From: Lactarius indigo
Taxonomy: Eukaryota; Basidiomycota; Agaricomycetes; Russulales; Russulaceae
DNA: 64,000 nucleotides
Direction: 5' to 3'
Assembly (NCBI GenBank): GCA_025766275.1
Contig: JAFKAC010000059.1
Span: 62,001-126,000 of the forward strand
Made by a program: the position numbers and the translations under genes. The notes beneath the pieces are model-generated. The model saw only the letters and a program-made list of their open reading frames with translations, had not been told where the DNA came from and did no database searches. Each line of letters begins with the position of its first letter. Position 1 is the stretch's first letter. Below, piece by piece: positions 12,336 to 24,493 of this stretch.

Positions 12336-14844
12336 ATGTCCTACACACATACCTCGGACGGTAGCCCAGGCACGCAGAAATGGGGAAGGGGCAAGTATAT
12401 CGCCTTGTTTTGCATCTGGGACCCGACACTAAGGCTCTCTCCCAGTTCTGATCGCAGGGGGAACCGACTGGTGTGTATCCACGAGTCACGAGGCTGTGCA
12501 ATTTCAAGTTTGTTGATGTTGAGGTAGGCCAAAGTTGGGTCGCAAAGAGAAGGGTGGAAGGGTAGAAGATTCCGAGTGCGCTCTAGTCGTCTTTCGGGCC
12601 CATCATACGTGCACGCTGATCGGCCTTTTTCCGTTTCTGCCTCTGTTAGACACCCCGACCTACTCGAGCCCCACATCCTACGTTCACTCAGCAACGTAAA
12701 AGCTGTCAGCGTTCACACGTCCTGCGCTGGCTGTCACACGATTGTGCTCGACATTGAAGGCACCGCGTGGCTTTTTGGACGCAACCAACCTGCCGCATTG
12801 GGCGTACCCGGCGTCGAGACCATCTCGGAAAACGCACCGCGCCAACTACGAGCAACGGACCTCGGCGCGCCGCCAGGAACCGTATTTGTGAATGCTGCGT
12901 GCGGCCGGAGTCACTCCGTTCTCGTTGGCAGTAATGGACGCGTATGGACTGCGGGACTGAACACCCTTGGCCAGGTGAAGCCGTCGAGTCATCTCTCCCA
13001 TCTTGCCGTCACGCTGACGTGGGTGTCACTTAAACTCACAGTGCGGGCACACGCCCTGCCCGGAAGTCAGCACGTTCAAGCTCGTGAACGGACCTCTGAA
13101 TCCAGTAACCGGCGAGCAGGAGCACGTTCGCGCCGCAGCAGCTGGGATTACATTTACGTTATTCCTAACTGGACACGGAAAGAGCACGTGATGCTTGTTT
13201 TTGTTTTTGCGTGAATCAGTGGCTGATGTGATGACTGACGCTCACGCTTCACAGTTTATGCCTGCGGAAGCGGAGAGAAGGGCCAGCTCGGCAACGGGCG
13301 TACAGGAGAGCATATCGCTACAGGAAACAGGACAGGTTTTGACATTGAAAGTGAACCCAGTGAGAAACTCACCTGCCCGTGTTTAAGTCAGGCGCTTACA
13401 ACGATTGTACCAGTTCCTGTCAAGGGTTTAGACGACAAAAAGATCGTACACATCGCTTGTGGGCAACAGCACAGCATTGCACTCGACGATGAGGGGTACG
13501 GTTTATTCGTCCCATCTTGGAAGTGTGACTCATGGGATTCTTAACTCAGTCTTGTGTATGTCTGGGGCTACAATGGTTACTGCCGCCTGGGCCTTGGAAA
13601 TCAGAGAGATGTGTTAACTCCTCAGGTTGTTCCCCAGGCATGTCACGTATCGCTCTTGTCACCACGACGAACATGATGGCTCATGACATGTGCGCGCATA
13701 CAAAGTTTGCAGGACCAAACACGCAATATCTCGGCGCCAAGGTGTCCGCTGGACCATCAAATTCTGTGGTGATCGATCGGCAGGGAATGTATTATGTAGC
13801 AGGAAAGGTTAGCCTCTGGACCTTTTTAATGTTGAGAGGCGCTGACCCTCCCCGATTCAGTGGAAAAATACGGGAGATGGTGAGCACGCGTTATCAGTTG
13901 CATCGTATGGGCCATCGTTGACAGTTATGGAGGCTCGGCGGGACAGCCATACTCCACTTTCCGACTTTTACAAGAAATAATGGGGTGCAAGATAAGGCAC
14001 GCTTGCAGTGGCGGGGTCACACATTTCGCGCTGGCACCAGATGAAGAGGAAGGTGGGGTTATGACCGTCGCCTGGGGTCAAAATGCGGCAAACGGCGAGC
14101 TTGGTCTCGGTCCCGAAGAACCCAAAAGCGCGACCAAGCCACAGCGCAATCAACCACTTGTCGGCATTGACGTATTCGAGTCTGTTTCTTTCCCATTTTT
14201 GTTTGAGGGATGACGACGTTGACGTGCGCGGTAGTATCACGGCGGGCCAAAATACGGCGTTCTTCCTCGTCACCCCGAACGAGAAGTACTCGGACCTGCA
14301 GCGACACCCCTCCGAGCTCGACACGCCAGAGGAGTGCCTGATATGCCATCAAGACAACGGAGACCCGCTCGCGTGTGACAAGGTGCGGACTCTCCTTCCT
14401 ACCTCACACAGTTCTTGTCGACGTACACTCACACAAACACCGCAGTGCGACAAACCGTACCACCATACGTGTCTCAACCCACCCCTCGCCGCCATCCCAG
14501 ACGGCGAGTGGTTTTGCCCGGACTGCGTCCGCAACCCTGGTGCGCCGATCGGTACCGATGCCCTGAGGCCCGCAGCGGGGTATTACGCGCCCGCCGTGCC
14601 GTCGTCGCGCAAGAAGGCGGGCGCCCGTGCTAGGGACCAGGATGACGTCGAGGAGGACGGGGACGACGACGACGATGGTGACGGAGACGATGATGGCGAT
14701 TTCGATGACGACGACGATGACGACGATGTTGGGCGGAAACGCAAGGCCCCGGCAAAGCGCGGAGCAGGTTCGTCCTCAATTTTTTTCAGCTCACTGCTCC
14801 TAGAGATTGATCTGATTCTTGTAGCGTCGAAGCGGAAAAAGTAA
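12336..14844 (+). CDS. RCC1-repeat protein with C-terminal PHD finger and acidic tail
   Basis: Chromatin-type protein: an RCC1 beta-propeller fused to a PHD finger. Thirteen exons: 12336-12390, 12446-12470, 12528-12575, 12650-12974, 13042-13183, 13255-13495, 13550-13637, 13706-13807, 13861-13879, 13933-14179, 14235-14382, 14446-14767, 14825-14844; 593 aa. RCC1 signatures include CGRSHSVLVG, YACGSGEKGQLGNG, IACGQQHSIALDDEG and WGYNGYCRLGLGNQ. The PHD finger has the C4HC3 pattern (CLICHQDNGDPLACDKC, then YHHTC and WFCPDC). A long Asp/Glu run and a Lys/Arg-rich terminus suggest nuclear localisation. PHD fingers commonly read histone-tail lysines; the target here is unknown. Introns 1, 5 and 7 need GC donors. 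Three exons are under 26 nt. Confidence 0.87.
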
Positions 14845-15505
14845 GGCGGCGATGTGGATGGGTCTGTTGTCCGGCTGACAGTCTAGGTGTCCTCTCGACA
14901 TGCAAATAATAGTACAGCACAGCACAATACAGCTCGTTACTACACCACTCAGTGCCCCTCCCTCCCCTCACTCCATCACTTTTCCTTAGTTTGTTTGGTC
15001 CGTTTGAAACCCCATGCTACTTACTAATGTCTTTTTTTCTTTGTTTGATTTTGAATCAGCTAGCAAACACGTGTCGGTCGATTTTGTTTGTTTTCTTTTT
15101 TGCAAGTTAGCGTACTCGAACATAAAACCGCATCGATCTACATACAATTCCTCCGTACCGTAACCCCAACCTCTGGTGTCTATCCCTTATAATAACAAGT
15201 GTACGACGCGTCGGTTGGCGAGTTCTCGAATTTCGGGCATGGAAAGCTTTTTATTTAGTAGAAGTCCCAGACCTCCGGAAAATCTCCTGACTATACTACT
15301 TTCTATAGGCAGATACTGTAAGCGCTACATCCCGCTTGCTTCCTCCCCGTCCCCGCACCGCACCGCCGCCGTCTCAATGGATATATATGTGGCGCGTGAA
15401 TTAGTTAAGATAGTGATAGTGGTAAGAGATGATATACAGACACAAAGGCAAAAATGTACGTCTCAGAAGTTAAAAAAAAAGGAATAGAGCCGGTCCGAAG
15501 TTCCT
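14845..15505. other. convergent 3' spacer between RCC1-PHD and squalene synthase genes
   Basis: T-rich stretches (15030-15110) and an A run at 15472-15481, consistent with 3' UTRs of the two converging genes. No coding signal seen. Confidence 0.5.
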
Positions 15506-17307
15506 TCATGTGAAATACAGGACGAGATAGACGATGCCAAGTGAGAGCCCGAGGACGAGGAAGACCGCGCCGCCAACCATGGCCAGGACATCCCATGGTG
15601 GGCCCTGGTTCGAGCTCAGTGAGGAGGACGGCGAGCCGCCCGCCGATATCCGCTCGCGGATCCCGAGAAGCCGCTTCTCGTCCGCAGCGCGTCGATCGGT
15701 CTCTGCGTCTGCGTGCGCGATGCGCGAGCGAGCATCGGAGGGGTCGAAGGAGACGCCGGGGCTGGACCCGTACTTGGAGGGCATGACGCGGATGAAGGAG
15801 GGGTAGTTGTGCTCGGCCCAGTGCTCGATCTTGGCGCAGGCGACGGAGACGCGGAGGTAGTTGGGGTCGGCGGGGGACGCCTTGGCGTGGATGGAACGCA
15901 CGTGTTCTTTGAAAATATTCACGACTTCACGCGGGTTCGTCGAGCGCATTATGAGCTATCCATAGGGTAAGACGGTGGAGATGATGGGAAAAGGAGGGGG
16001 CACGCACCTCGGCCGCTTTAGCCTTGCGGATTTTGATATTCCGCTCAAACATTTGTGGGTTCATGAAGCAGAGGTCGAGCGTCGCGAGGGCCATGGTTGC
16101 GGGGATGGCGACGAAGTTGAAAATAGACTGATTTCTGAGAAGGCGGAGGTAGTCGAGGGCGTCACACGCATGCCGAAGCGCGTCGACTATCATCGCGCTC
16201 TGCACCCAGGCAGCGCGGCGTGGGTCACGGAGCAACTCCAGGACGTCCCCAGATGGCGTGTGTCCGTCGGCGGTGAACTTGGCGGAGCCCCAGATCTCGC
16301 GCGGCCAGAAAAAGCGGCGGTCGTCAGCGTCCTCGCGGAAGTCGCGGATGATGTTGGTCTTTTGAAGAAGCAGACCGACTGAGTTGGAGAGCTCAAGCTG
16401 TTGAGCGAGTGAGTCCGCTTCCTTGCCCGTTGCGGAGAAAAGCCGTGAGAGGCCCTCGCCGACGAGGCCGGCGACGTAGTGGCAGTAAAGATCGTATTCT
16501 TCGACGGTTTCGAGGGTGAGAGGCACGGGAGAGAGCGCAGCACGATGGGCGAAGTCGGCCATCCCCGTCTGCATTTTGTGGCAGATGTCGACAATCGTTT
16601 CGCGGCAGCTATAACGGTTTCGATCAGCGTTCCAAATCGGACAGTTAGTAGGGCGGGCGTACTTAGGCTCGAGGCGTAAGAGCTCCTCGACGACAACGTG
16701 ATAGTCGACAAGGACAACGCGGTCTTTCTCGTTCGGACCGTTGCCATTGAAATTCCAGCCAGGGGTGACGGTCTTCTCGTGGAATGAGCGCAGCAGCGGC
16801 TGTTTGATGTTGTCCGGGATTGTCATATCATCTTCGATGGTATCGAGGCCGCGGAGGACAACATAGAATAGGCATATCTAGAAGAGTATACGTGAGTTCC
16901 AGTCGCGTCGAGACAAGAGCGCAGTAATGCCGTAAGAGGAAATGGAATTAGCTCTAAGCGAACGCTTGTGATGTGAATGCGAACGGCAAATTCATTTGGT
17001 TGTCTTTTTCCCATGCTCGGGAAGATGTACGAGAGAGGCGACAATGAAAAGTGTTTTGACAGAATAAAGAACTTACCACCCGGGCGAGATCGCCGTCTAA
17101 CTCTTTGATGACGGAGGCAAAACTGCGACTAGTAAAGTCGAGCAACTCCCAGCACCTGCGCATCGCCGGTCTATCCCAACCTGAGGTGGGATGCTCCTCC
17201 TTTCTTGTGATATCTCGTTTTGGTTCATGGTAGTTCCAGAACTGTAAGAGGATGCGGAACTCGTGTGGATGTGTGAGGGCAAGGGTGAGTATTTCAAGTG
17301 CGCCCAT
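15506..17307 (-). CDS. erg9: Squalene synthase (farnesyl-diphosphate farnesyltransferase)
   Basis: Condenses two farnesyl diphosphates to squalene through presqualene diphosphate (NADPH, Mg2+) on the ER membrane, the first committed step of ergosterol synthesis. Four exons: 17307-17077, 16877-16663, 16608-16008, 15955-15506; 498 aa, within the usual fungal range. The two Asp-rich motifs are present: VLRGLDTIEDDM and LLQKTNIIRDFREDADD followed by RRFFWPREIW. The CHYVAGLVGEGLSRLFSATG helix and a C-terminal membrane anchor, VGGAVFLVLGLSLGIVYLVL, are intact. Intron 1 is long for this window (199 nt); intron 2 has a textbook CTACTAAC branch site. It is divergent from Vps10. Confidence 0.97.
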
Positions 17308-17892
17308 GGCTGAAGAAGATGAGGGTATCTATGAAAGAGAAGAGAGAGAGAAAGAAAAGATAATATAAGGGAATGTGAGGTGAGAGTGAGAGTATATGCG
17401 TACCAGTCGGTGGTTTGGTCGTACCATTTTTATTATTATTTACTGGTAACCCGATCCGACCGACCGTGAGCTGGCACCGCCGGTAACCCAACACGCCATT
17501 CCTTTTTCATTATGACCCAATTAACACACTCCGCTCCTATCGCACGGTTTCGGGTGTCAGGGTTTCGGGTTTCGGAACACACACATCGTTTGGGGAAACG
17601 GGATTTGGGCAAGGATGGTACATTTGATCGTGGGTACAAAGTAGATGTAGCTCTTGCCGTATTGAATCGATTGAACAACTATATGCGTGCTGCAGCGTGC
17701 AATGAACCGAACAGGGCACCCCAACCGGCGCGGTGACACCGTAGTACACGTCAGTCGCTCTCCTTTCCCGACTTTCCATACAGTCGTTCCCATCCTTCCT
17801 CGTCATATTTTTCTTCTTTCCTCTTTTCATATCACCTTTTTATTTTCCTTATCAACGTCTGCAATACCCCAGAAGGGGGCTTATAACCACCG
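17308..17892. promoter_or_regulatory. divergent promoter region, squalene synthase / Vps10
   Basis: 585 bp between two start codons facing apart. Directly upstream of the squalene synthase ATG there is a pyrimidine-rich tract on its sense strand (17331-17360), a common fungal core-promoter feature. A short repeated word GGGTTTCGG occurs near 17550-17570. No sterol-response site is claimed. Confidence 0.5.
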
Positions 17893-20800
17893 ATGGGGGC
17901 GGGCTTTCTTCTCTCGTTCGCAACCCTACTCCTCTCATTCCTCTTCGTCCATGCACAAAACTCTCCCAAAGTGAAGGTCAATCGCTTTGAAAATTTGCCC
18001 GCAAAGCTATATTTCTTTGACGACGCTACGGTGCGCCATGAGTAACACGCGCCACGGTAATCAACTGACGACGTTTTTGCGTGCAAGTACGTTGCGTACC
18101 ATGACGCTATTCAACGCGACCTCTATGTCTCGAGCGACGAGGGCAAAAACTGGCAACGTGTCGCCGATATACCTCAAGGAAAGACAGCACTCTTCATAGA
18201 GCATCCGTTTAACAACCGTATTGTGAGCGTTTCTTCTCCGGCCTGCCCTCCTATATGTGCCGCAGTTCCTCGCTCGGCTCCTTTTTTGGTTATGGCTGCG
18301 CACGATTCGACGGTAGCAACAACGCATTCCTGCGCTACTTACATTCTCGCCTTAAGTCCTTGGCTTTGAAAGCCCTAGGACTCGGCGAGCTTCAAGCCGC
18401 CGCACAATCGGTCGTGTGATCCCACACCTGGTCTCACCCTGAGTTAGCTGATGGCACGGGCTTCCACCAGAGGGCCACTCCGATTTTGATCTACATACAC
18501 CCAACACCCAAGCATGGTGCTGACAACTCTTCTCACTTAGGCCTTCGTCCTTACCCAAGGAACGACGCACTACAGGACAGAGGATCGCGGTCAATCCTGG
18601 CGCTCGTTCGAGATGCCCATACCTCCATCTTACGTTGGACGCCCTCTATCGTTTCATTCCGACCCCTCGAAATATGGTTATGTGATTTATCAGGGTACCA
18701 AGTGTGAGCGCGAGGGCGGTTGGTCCTCGATCTGCCATGACGAAGTGCGTCCCAATCTACCCTCTCCAAGGTGCCAGAGGAAACCACCTGACCGGCCCCA
18801 CAGACGTACTACACAAAAGAGGCGTTCTCAGATGAACCCAAATTGCTACTTTCTGAAACCTCTCAATGCTCTTTTGCACATAGCTCCAAAGATTTCAAGC
18901 ACGAGGCTCACGCAGACCTGATCTACTGCGTTGGTTTTGATACTGCATCCTCGAATGGCTACCACTCCATTTCGTCGTCGCGTCTCTTCTCTTCCACCGA
19001 CTTCTTCACGAGCGATACGCGCACTGAAGATCTTGGCATCAATCGTGGTGCCCGTGGTGTCGTAGCGTTCGCGATCGTGTCCAAGTACGCTGTCGTTGCC
19101 TTGAAGGATCTGAGCGGGGCAGCGGGCAGCGAAATGCTCCTTTATGTCACCGTCGACACGCGCACCTGGGCGCAGGCACAGTTCCCACACGCGTCGAGCG
19201 CGCGCCTACGCGAGAACGCGTACACCATTCTCGAGAGCACTACCCACTCGCTTGCCGTCGATGTCGTGCTCAACGACTCGGGCGCAGTGGGCACCCTTTT
19301 CGTGAGCAACTCGAACGGCACCTACTTCGTCGAGAGCTTAAAGGACACAAACCGGAACGAAGTGGGCTTTATCGACTACGAGACGCTTTACGGTGTGGAT
19401 GGCGTCGGTCTGGCCAATGTCGTCGCCAATGCCCAGGATATCGAGGGGCGTAATGTACCCAAAGAGCTCAAGACATTGATCACATTTGACGATGGTTCGT
19501 TTGTTCTCCTCGTGTCTGCCAAAATGAATGCCCTTCTGACATTCAGATGGTACATAGGGAGCTCATGGTCCTCGCTTCGCCCTCCGTCGGAAGACAGTGA
19601 GGGTCACCGCATCAGCTGCGACCCGTCTGACACGGACAGCTGTTCGCTCCACTTGCACTCCGTTACGATCCCGCATAACTTTGGACGCATATTCTCCTCC
19701 CCGGCGCCTGGGTTCGTGATGGGTGTCGGCTCGATCGGCAGCGCGTTACGCCCGTACGAAGAATCTGATACGTTCCTGAGTACTGACGCCGGCGTCACCT
19801 GGTCCATGGTCCGTCCCGAAGCGCACAAGTACGAGTTTGGTGACCAGGGCGGGATTATTGTCGCCGTGAACGATGAGGAGACGGTCGACTTTGTGAGCTA
19901 CTCGACCGATCTCGGTAAGACGTGGTACGTTATCACCGCAATTCTTTGAGCGAGAGAAAACTCAGAAAGCTCACTGCCATTAATGCAGGAAAAAACTACA
20001 GCTTGGCGTCAACATTCGTGCACGGGCACTGTCGACCGTCCAGGACTCGACATCACAAAAGTTCTTGCTCCTTGGACAGCTATCGCGCCAGGACGCGACG
20101 GACGAGGGCCGCGTCGCCTCCATCTTTCTTGATTTTGCGCCGATGGGTAGACGCAAGTGTGGTGAGGATGACTTTGAGCGTTGGTACGCGCGTACGGCAA
20201 AGAACAAGGAGTGTTTAATGGGTCATAAGGTGCGCTATCGTCCTTTTGTCGGGTTATGCGGGTGTGTATGTGCACTGACGGGGATCGGGAATAGCAATGG
20301 TACAAGCGCCGCAAGCTCGGTGCGGACTGCTACGTCGGTGACAAGTTCTCGGACCCTGTTGAGCACGAAGAGGATTGCCCGTGCCAGGATGAGGACTTCG
20401 AATGGTGCGTCGCGCAGGGCGTTCGCTTCCGAACAGGTGATGACGAAGTGGTTTGGTGCGGGGCGTTGCAGCGATTATAACTATGTCCGTCGTGGCAGCT
20501 CTTGCGTACCCGTCGGTCCAGAGCCGATTCCTGCGGGCGTGTGTAAGAGCCCGGATCAGACGTACGAGGGTTCATCTGGGTACCGCATCATCCCGGGGAA
20601 CACGTGCGACCGGAACAAAGGGCTCAAGAAGGATGAGCTAATAAAGAAGAAGTGCTCCCAGGGTGAGTTCCTCGCCTTCTTGGGATGCTTCTATACCGCG
20701 CAACGCTAACGCATCATGTAGCGCAACCAGAGGAAGGCAATGTTGTCCACCAAACGGTGCGCACGGTCGTGTTACATGTGTACGTTCGAAAGGACAGATA

Positions 20801-23432
20801 TTGACGATGGATGGCAGTTCAACTTCCCAGCACGGATCGTGCAACATGCGTACTTCAAGGAGTCAACGACAATCCTCGTCCGACTCGAAGACGCGTCCGT
20901 CTGGCAATCAAGCAACGAGGGGTACACATGGGACCAGCTCTACCCCGAGGAGACATTCCTCGCGTTTTACCACCACACCTTCACCTCCGATCGCGCGTAC
21001 TTGATCACCAATACGAACAAGTTCTTTTACACGACCGACACGGGCCGCTCGTGGAACTACCAGAACGCACCGAAACCGCCTAACACGTTCGGCGCGCAAG
21101 TACTGCACTTCCATCCGGAACACTCGGACTGGATCATCTGGACCGGGGATGAGGGCTGCGGCAGCGGGGGGAACAATTGTCACGCAGAAGCACACTATTC
21201 ACGGGACAACGGGCGGAGGTGGACGCTGATAGAGACGTATGTACGCAATTGCGCCTGGGCGCGCGACAAAGGTCTGCTCGTCGACCCGTCGCAGATCCTG
21301 TGCGAGTCGTTCCGCGACAAGACGGGTTCGCAGCGTTTCTTCCAAATGGGCGCCAACCCATTGCAATTGGTCGGCGGGTCGAACTTTTTCGCGAAGAAGT
21401 TCAAGATATTCGACGAGATCGTTGGGTTTACCAAGTTTTCCGAGTACTTGATTGTTGCTGAGGTACGTCATCTCTGTTTGCGCTTACCTTTTGTAGCTGA
21501 TGAGATTTCTGTGTGCAGTATCTGCCTGAACAGCACTCACTAGACCTGCAAGTATCCCTAGATGGCCATAATTTTGCTACTGGCCAGTTCCCTCCTACTA
21601 TGCGTCCCGAGCAACACGTGAGTGTTGGCCCTCTCAATCCACTTCATAGCTAACCGTCTGCAAACCAGGCGTACACCGTCCTTGAGTCGAGTACCGATTC
21701 CATATTTTTGCACATGACAACGTCCGAGCCACCGCGCCCGTACTGGGGTACCATCCTCAAGTCGAATTGGAATGGGACGTACTTTGGCACGTCAATCGAG
21801 AACGTGAACCGTGACCAACGCGGGTTCGTCGACTTCGAGAAGATGATCGGGCTCGACGGCATCGCGCTTATTAACGTCATCGCTAATCCTGAGGCAGCAG
21901 CCGTCACGGGCACCAAGGAGTTACAAACGCGCATCACGCACAACGATGGGGGTAGCTGGAAGCCACTTAATCCGCCTAAACGCGATTCCCACGGCCAGGA
22001 GTACGATTGTCGGAGTGCGGTGCGTTAGTTCCTACCCCTTGATTTCTCCCCAGGGACACTGATGCCTGCGACAGTCTTGCGCGCTCCACGTGCATGGGTA
22101 CACGGAGCGGTCCGATCCCCGCGCGACTTTCAGTAGCCCGTCCGTCGTCGGGCTAATCATGGCGGTGGGCAACGTGGGCGAGAAACTTGCGCCGTACGTG
22201 GAGAGCGACACATTCCTGAGCCGCGACGCAGGCTTTACGTGGGAGGAGGTGCACAAGGACGCGCACTTGTGGGAGTTTGGCGACTCAGGTTCAATCCTTG
22301 TCATGGCAAACGATGAGGAGCCAACGGACCACGTGCTGTTCACGACCGACGAGGGTCTCAACTGGCGCGAGTACAAGTTCTCGGACGAAAAGATACGCGT
22401 GCACTCCATCGTCACTGTCCCATCCGACACGAGCCGCCGCTTCATCCTCTTTGGGGCCTTTGCGCGTTCGCTCGCGGCCGTTGCAGTGCATATCGACTTT
22501 TCGTCGCTCACGAGTTTGCAGTGTGCGTGTCCACCCCCTTCTCCTGTCATTCCATCATCCGTCTGACGCAGTTACATAGGTAAATTGGATATTGAAGACC
22601 CAGGACAAGACGACTTTGAGTTGTGGAGCCCGAGCGAGGAACGGTCTGAACGGTGCTTATTCGGCCGCCAGGTGAGCGTGCCCCCATAACTAATGACGAC
22701 TCACTCATCCTTTGTTCAGACGTTGTACCATCGCCGCAGGCGTGATCGCAATTGTGTCGTAGGGACCCAGCCCAAAGGAAAAGAAACCATCGTAAAGAAC
22801 TGCCCGTGTATAGATTCAGACTTTGAATGGTGAGAAAACTTGGTCCTTTTGCAGAAATCAATGTGGAGAGACACTGATCTGCGGTACTTGTCAGTGAATT
22901 CAACCACGTGCGCAATGCAGATGGCAAGTGTGTGCTCGTCGAAGGTACGCAGCCTCGACCCGACAACGACTCTTGCCGCGGTGGAGCGCAGTACTGGTAC
23001 GAGCGCACGGCGTACCGACGCATCCCGCACTCATCTTGTGAGGACGGCGAACGGCCAGATCGCGGCCGGCGGCACCTGTGCCCGGGAGTAGCAGCACACG
23101 GGCCGTTCTTCTGGTTGTTTGTGTTGCTTGTGCCGTTCGCATTCACGACGCTCGTCGCAATGTGGTACTACAAGCGCTCGGGACTAGCGACGGGCACGAT
23201 CCGTCTACCAGGAAGCGATGTGCGTCCGCGTTTCGGTGCATCGGATGCTGGCTTCGTCGAGACGCTTGCGAGCGTGCCATGGTTTGTCATTGGCGTCGCA
23301 GCTGTCGCGTTTGAGGCGGTCGCTGAGTGGGCCCGTGGCGCGACACTGTCGTTGCGTGCGCGGAGGGGATACAGAAACGTGCCTGTCGACGAGGACGCAC
23401 AGATCCTACGCTTTGCAGACGAAGAAGAGTAG
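17893..23432 (+). CDS. vps10: Vps10/sortilin-type sorting receptor
   Basis: Type-I membrane receptor that sorts carboxypeptidase Y-like hydrolases from late Golgi to vacuole. Sixteen exons: 17893-18030, 18088-18222, 18541-18744, 18804-19494, 19558-19924, 19989-20229, 20295-20404, 20472-20662, 20722-20756, 20818-21462, 21519-21617, 21669-22019, 22075-22522, 22580-22671, 22720-22829, 22895-23432; 1464 aa, like yeast Pep1. A signal peptide ([18 protein letters not shown]) is followed by two Vps10 propeller domains with BNR/Asp-box repeats ([71 protein letters not shown]). Each is closed by a Cys-rich 10CC module with [10 protein letters not shown] or [10 protein letters not shown]. The membrane helix is [20 protein letters not shown]; the tail ends [15 protein letters not shown] plus acidic residues. 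A second hydrophobic stretch ([17 protein letters not shown]) lies in the tail. Confidence 0.96.
18223..18540 (+). other. unusually long intron 2 of Vps10 with an internal hairpin
   Basis: 318 nt, against 48-65 nt for all other introns of the gene. At 18355-18382 it has a near-perfect inverted repeat: AGTCCT/AGGACT flanks GGCTT/AAGCC around a TGA loop. No tRNA, C/D-box or H/ACA pattern could be confirmed by eye. It may host a small RNA or be the scar of an insertion. Confidence 0.4.
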
Positions 23433-23677
23433 ATTGTGCGGACATTTTCGTCAGAGGTTGTGTTCCTTTTGCTGCTATACATATGGGATGTACAGTTTTT
23501 TGATTTCGTTTTCTTTCGTATGAACATGACATGTCATCATAATTATTCCTTTCTCTCGCTATTTTCACTGTAATCGAATCGAGCTGCTTTGCATCACGGG
23601 AAAAGAGACTGCAATTGGGTGATACAGACAACAAGAAAAACGGTCATGACAATAAGGAGTGGGTAAGGATACGTAGG

Positions 23678-24493
23678 TCATTCGATTACGCCGAGATGGT
23701 CTTCCTTAATCGTCCCTATTGCGAACTAGAGCGATAAGGCAAAAATAACACGAATGAGGGGATGGCAAAAAGAACGGGGGAACGATACGCACTATCTCCG
23801 TCGCGTCTACACGCGTACCGATGATTTTGATACGTATTTTGGTGTTGTTCTCGATGACCTGTTGACTTGCTCTACATGCGACGCACTAGAAACAGATTAG
23901 GAGCACTTACCTGGTCCTGAGAAGTGTACGATGGTGGGTTCGAAGACGGATCGAATTTGAGGTCAGGGTGGAGGAGCTGCAGAGAAGGGGTTTGAGTGTG
24001 GGGGTCAAGGAGTGCAAAGGACGCGTCGCGCACTTGCTGTGAGACAAAGCAATTCAGAGGGCCGACCTCCGCGAAAATGCCCATCTGCCCAGATAGACAA
24101 TCAGGCAAGACAGGAAAAACAAAGGGGGTGTGTGTGTGTACCCGGGTGACGTTGTGGACGACGCCGTCGACGACCTCGCCCTTGAAGGGCTTGAACACGA
24201 TGGCGCGATAGCGGGTGACGAACTCGGCCTGGCCGTTTCCCGAGATGACCATGCCCTTGCCGATGTCAGAGATGGAGACGACGGCGATGATGAAGCCGAA
24301 CTGGCCGGAGCAGGTGCCCTCGACGTCCGAGTAGAGCTTCGACTCGAGGTACTGCTGCATGCGCGGCCCGAAGTAGGACGGGTGCAGCATGATCGTGTGC
24401 GTGAGCTCTTTCTGCACGGGCGGGGAATTACATGGAGACTTGTCAGCGTTACGCACGCGCGAGAAGGAGGACTGGAGTTACGATGAAGAACAT
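23678..24493 (-). CDS. rpb7: RNA polymerase II subunit Rpb7
   Basis: Stalk subunit of RNA polymerase II that pairs with Rpb4, binds nascent RNA and links transcription to mRNA export and decay. Six exons: 24493-24482 (only MFFI), 24411-24142, 24084-24034, 23976-23911, 23858-23793, 23725-23678; 170 aa, matching the family (about 171). Landmarks are KELTHTIMLHPSYFGPRM, VEGTCSGQFGFIIAV, GEVVDGVVHNVTR joined to MGIFAEVGPLNCFVS, DLKFDP and IGTRVDATEI joined to FAIGTIKEDHLGVIE. Intron 3 (24033-23977) is 57 nt and stop-free, so retention would insert 19 residues between the two halves of the S1 domain; the spliced length fits better. It is the apparent source of pseudogene pieces at 34771-35322 and 41394-41944. 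Confidence 0.95.

Noticed and set aside
13374..13406. Possible extra intron in exon 6 of the RCC1-PHD gene (GTGAGA...CAG)
   Set aside because: It would be only about 32 nt and its removal breaks the phase; reading straight through keeps the frame and the RCC1 pattern.
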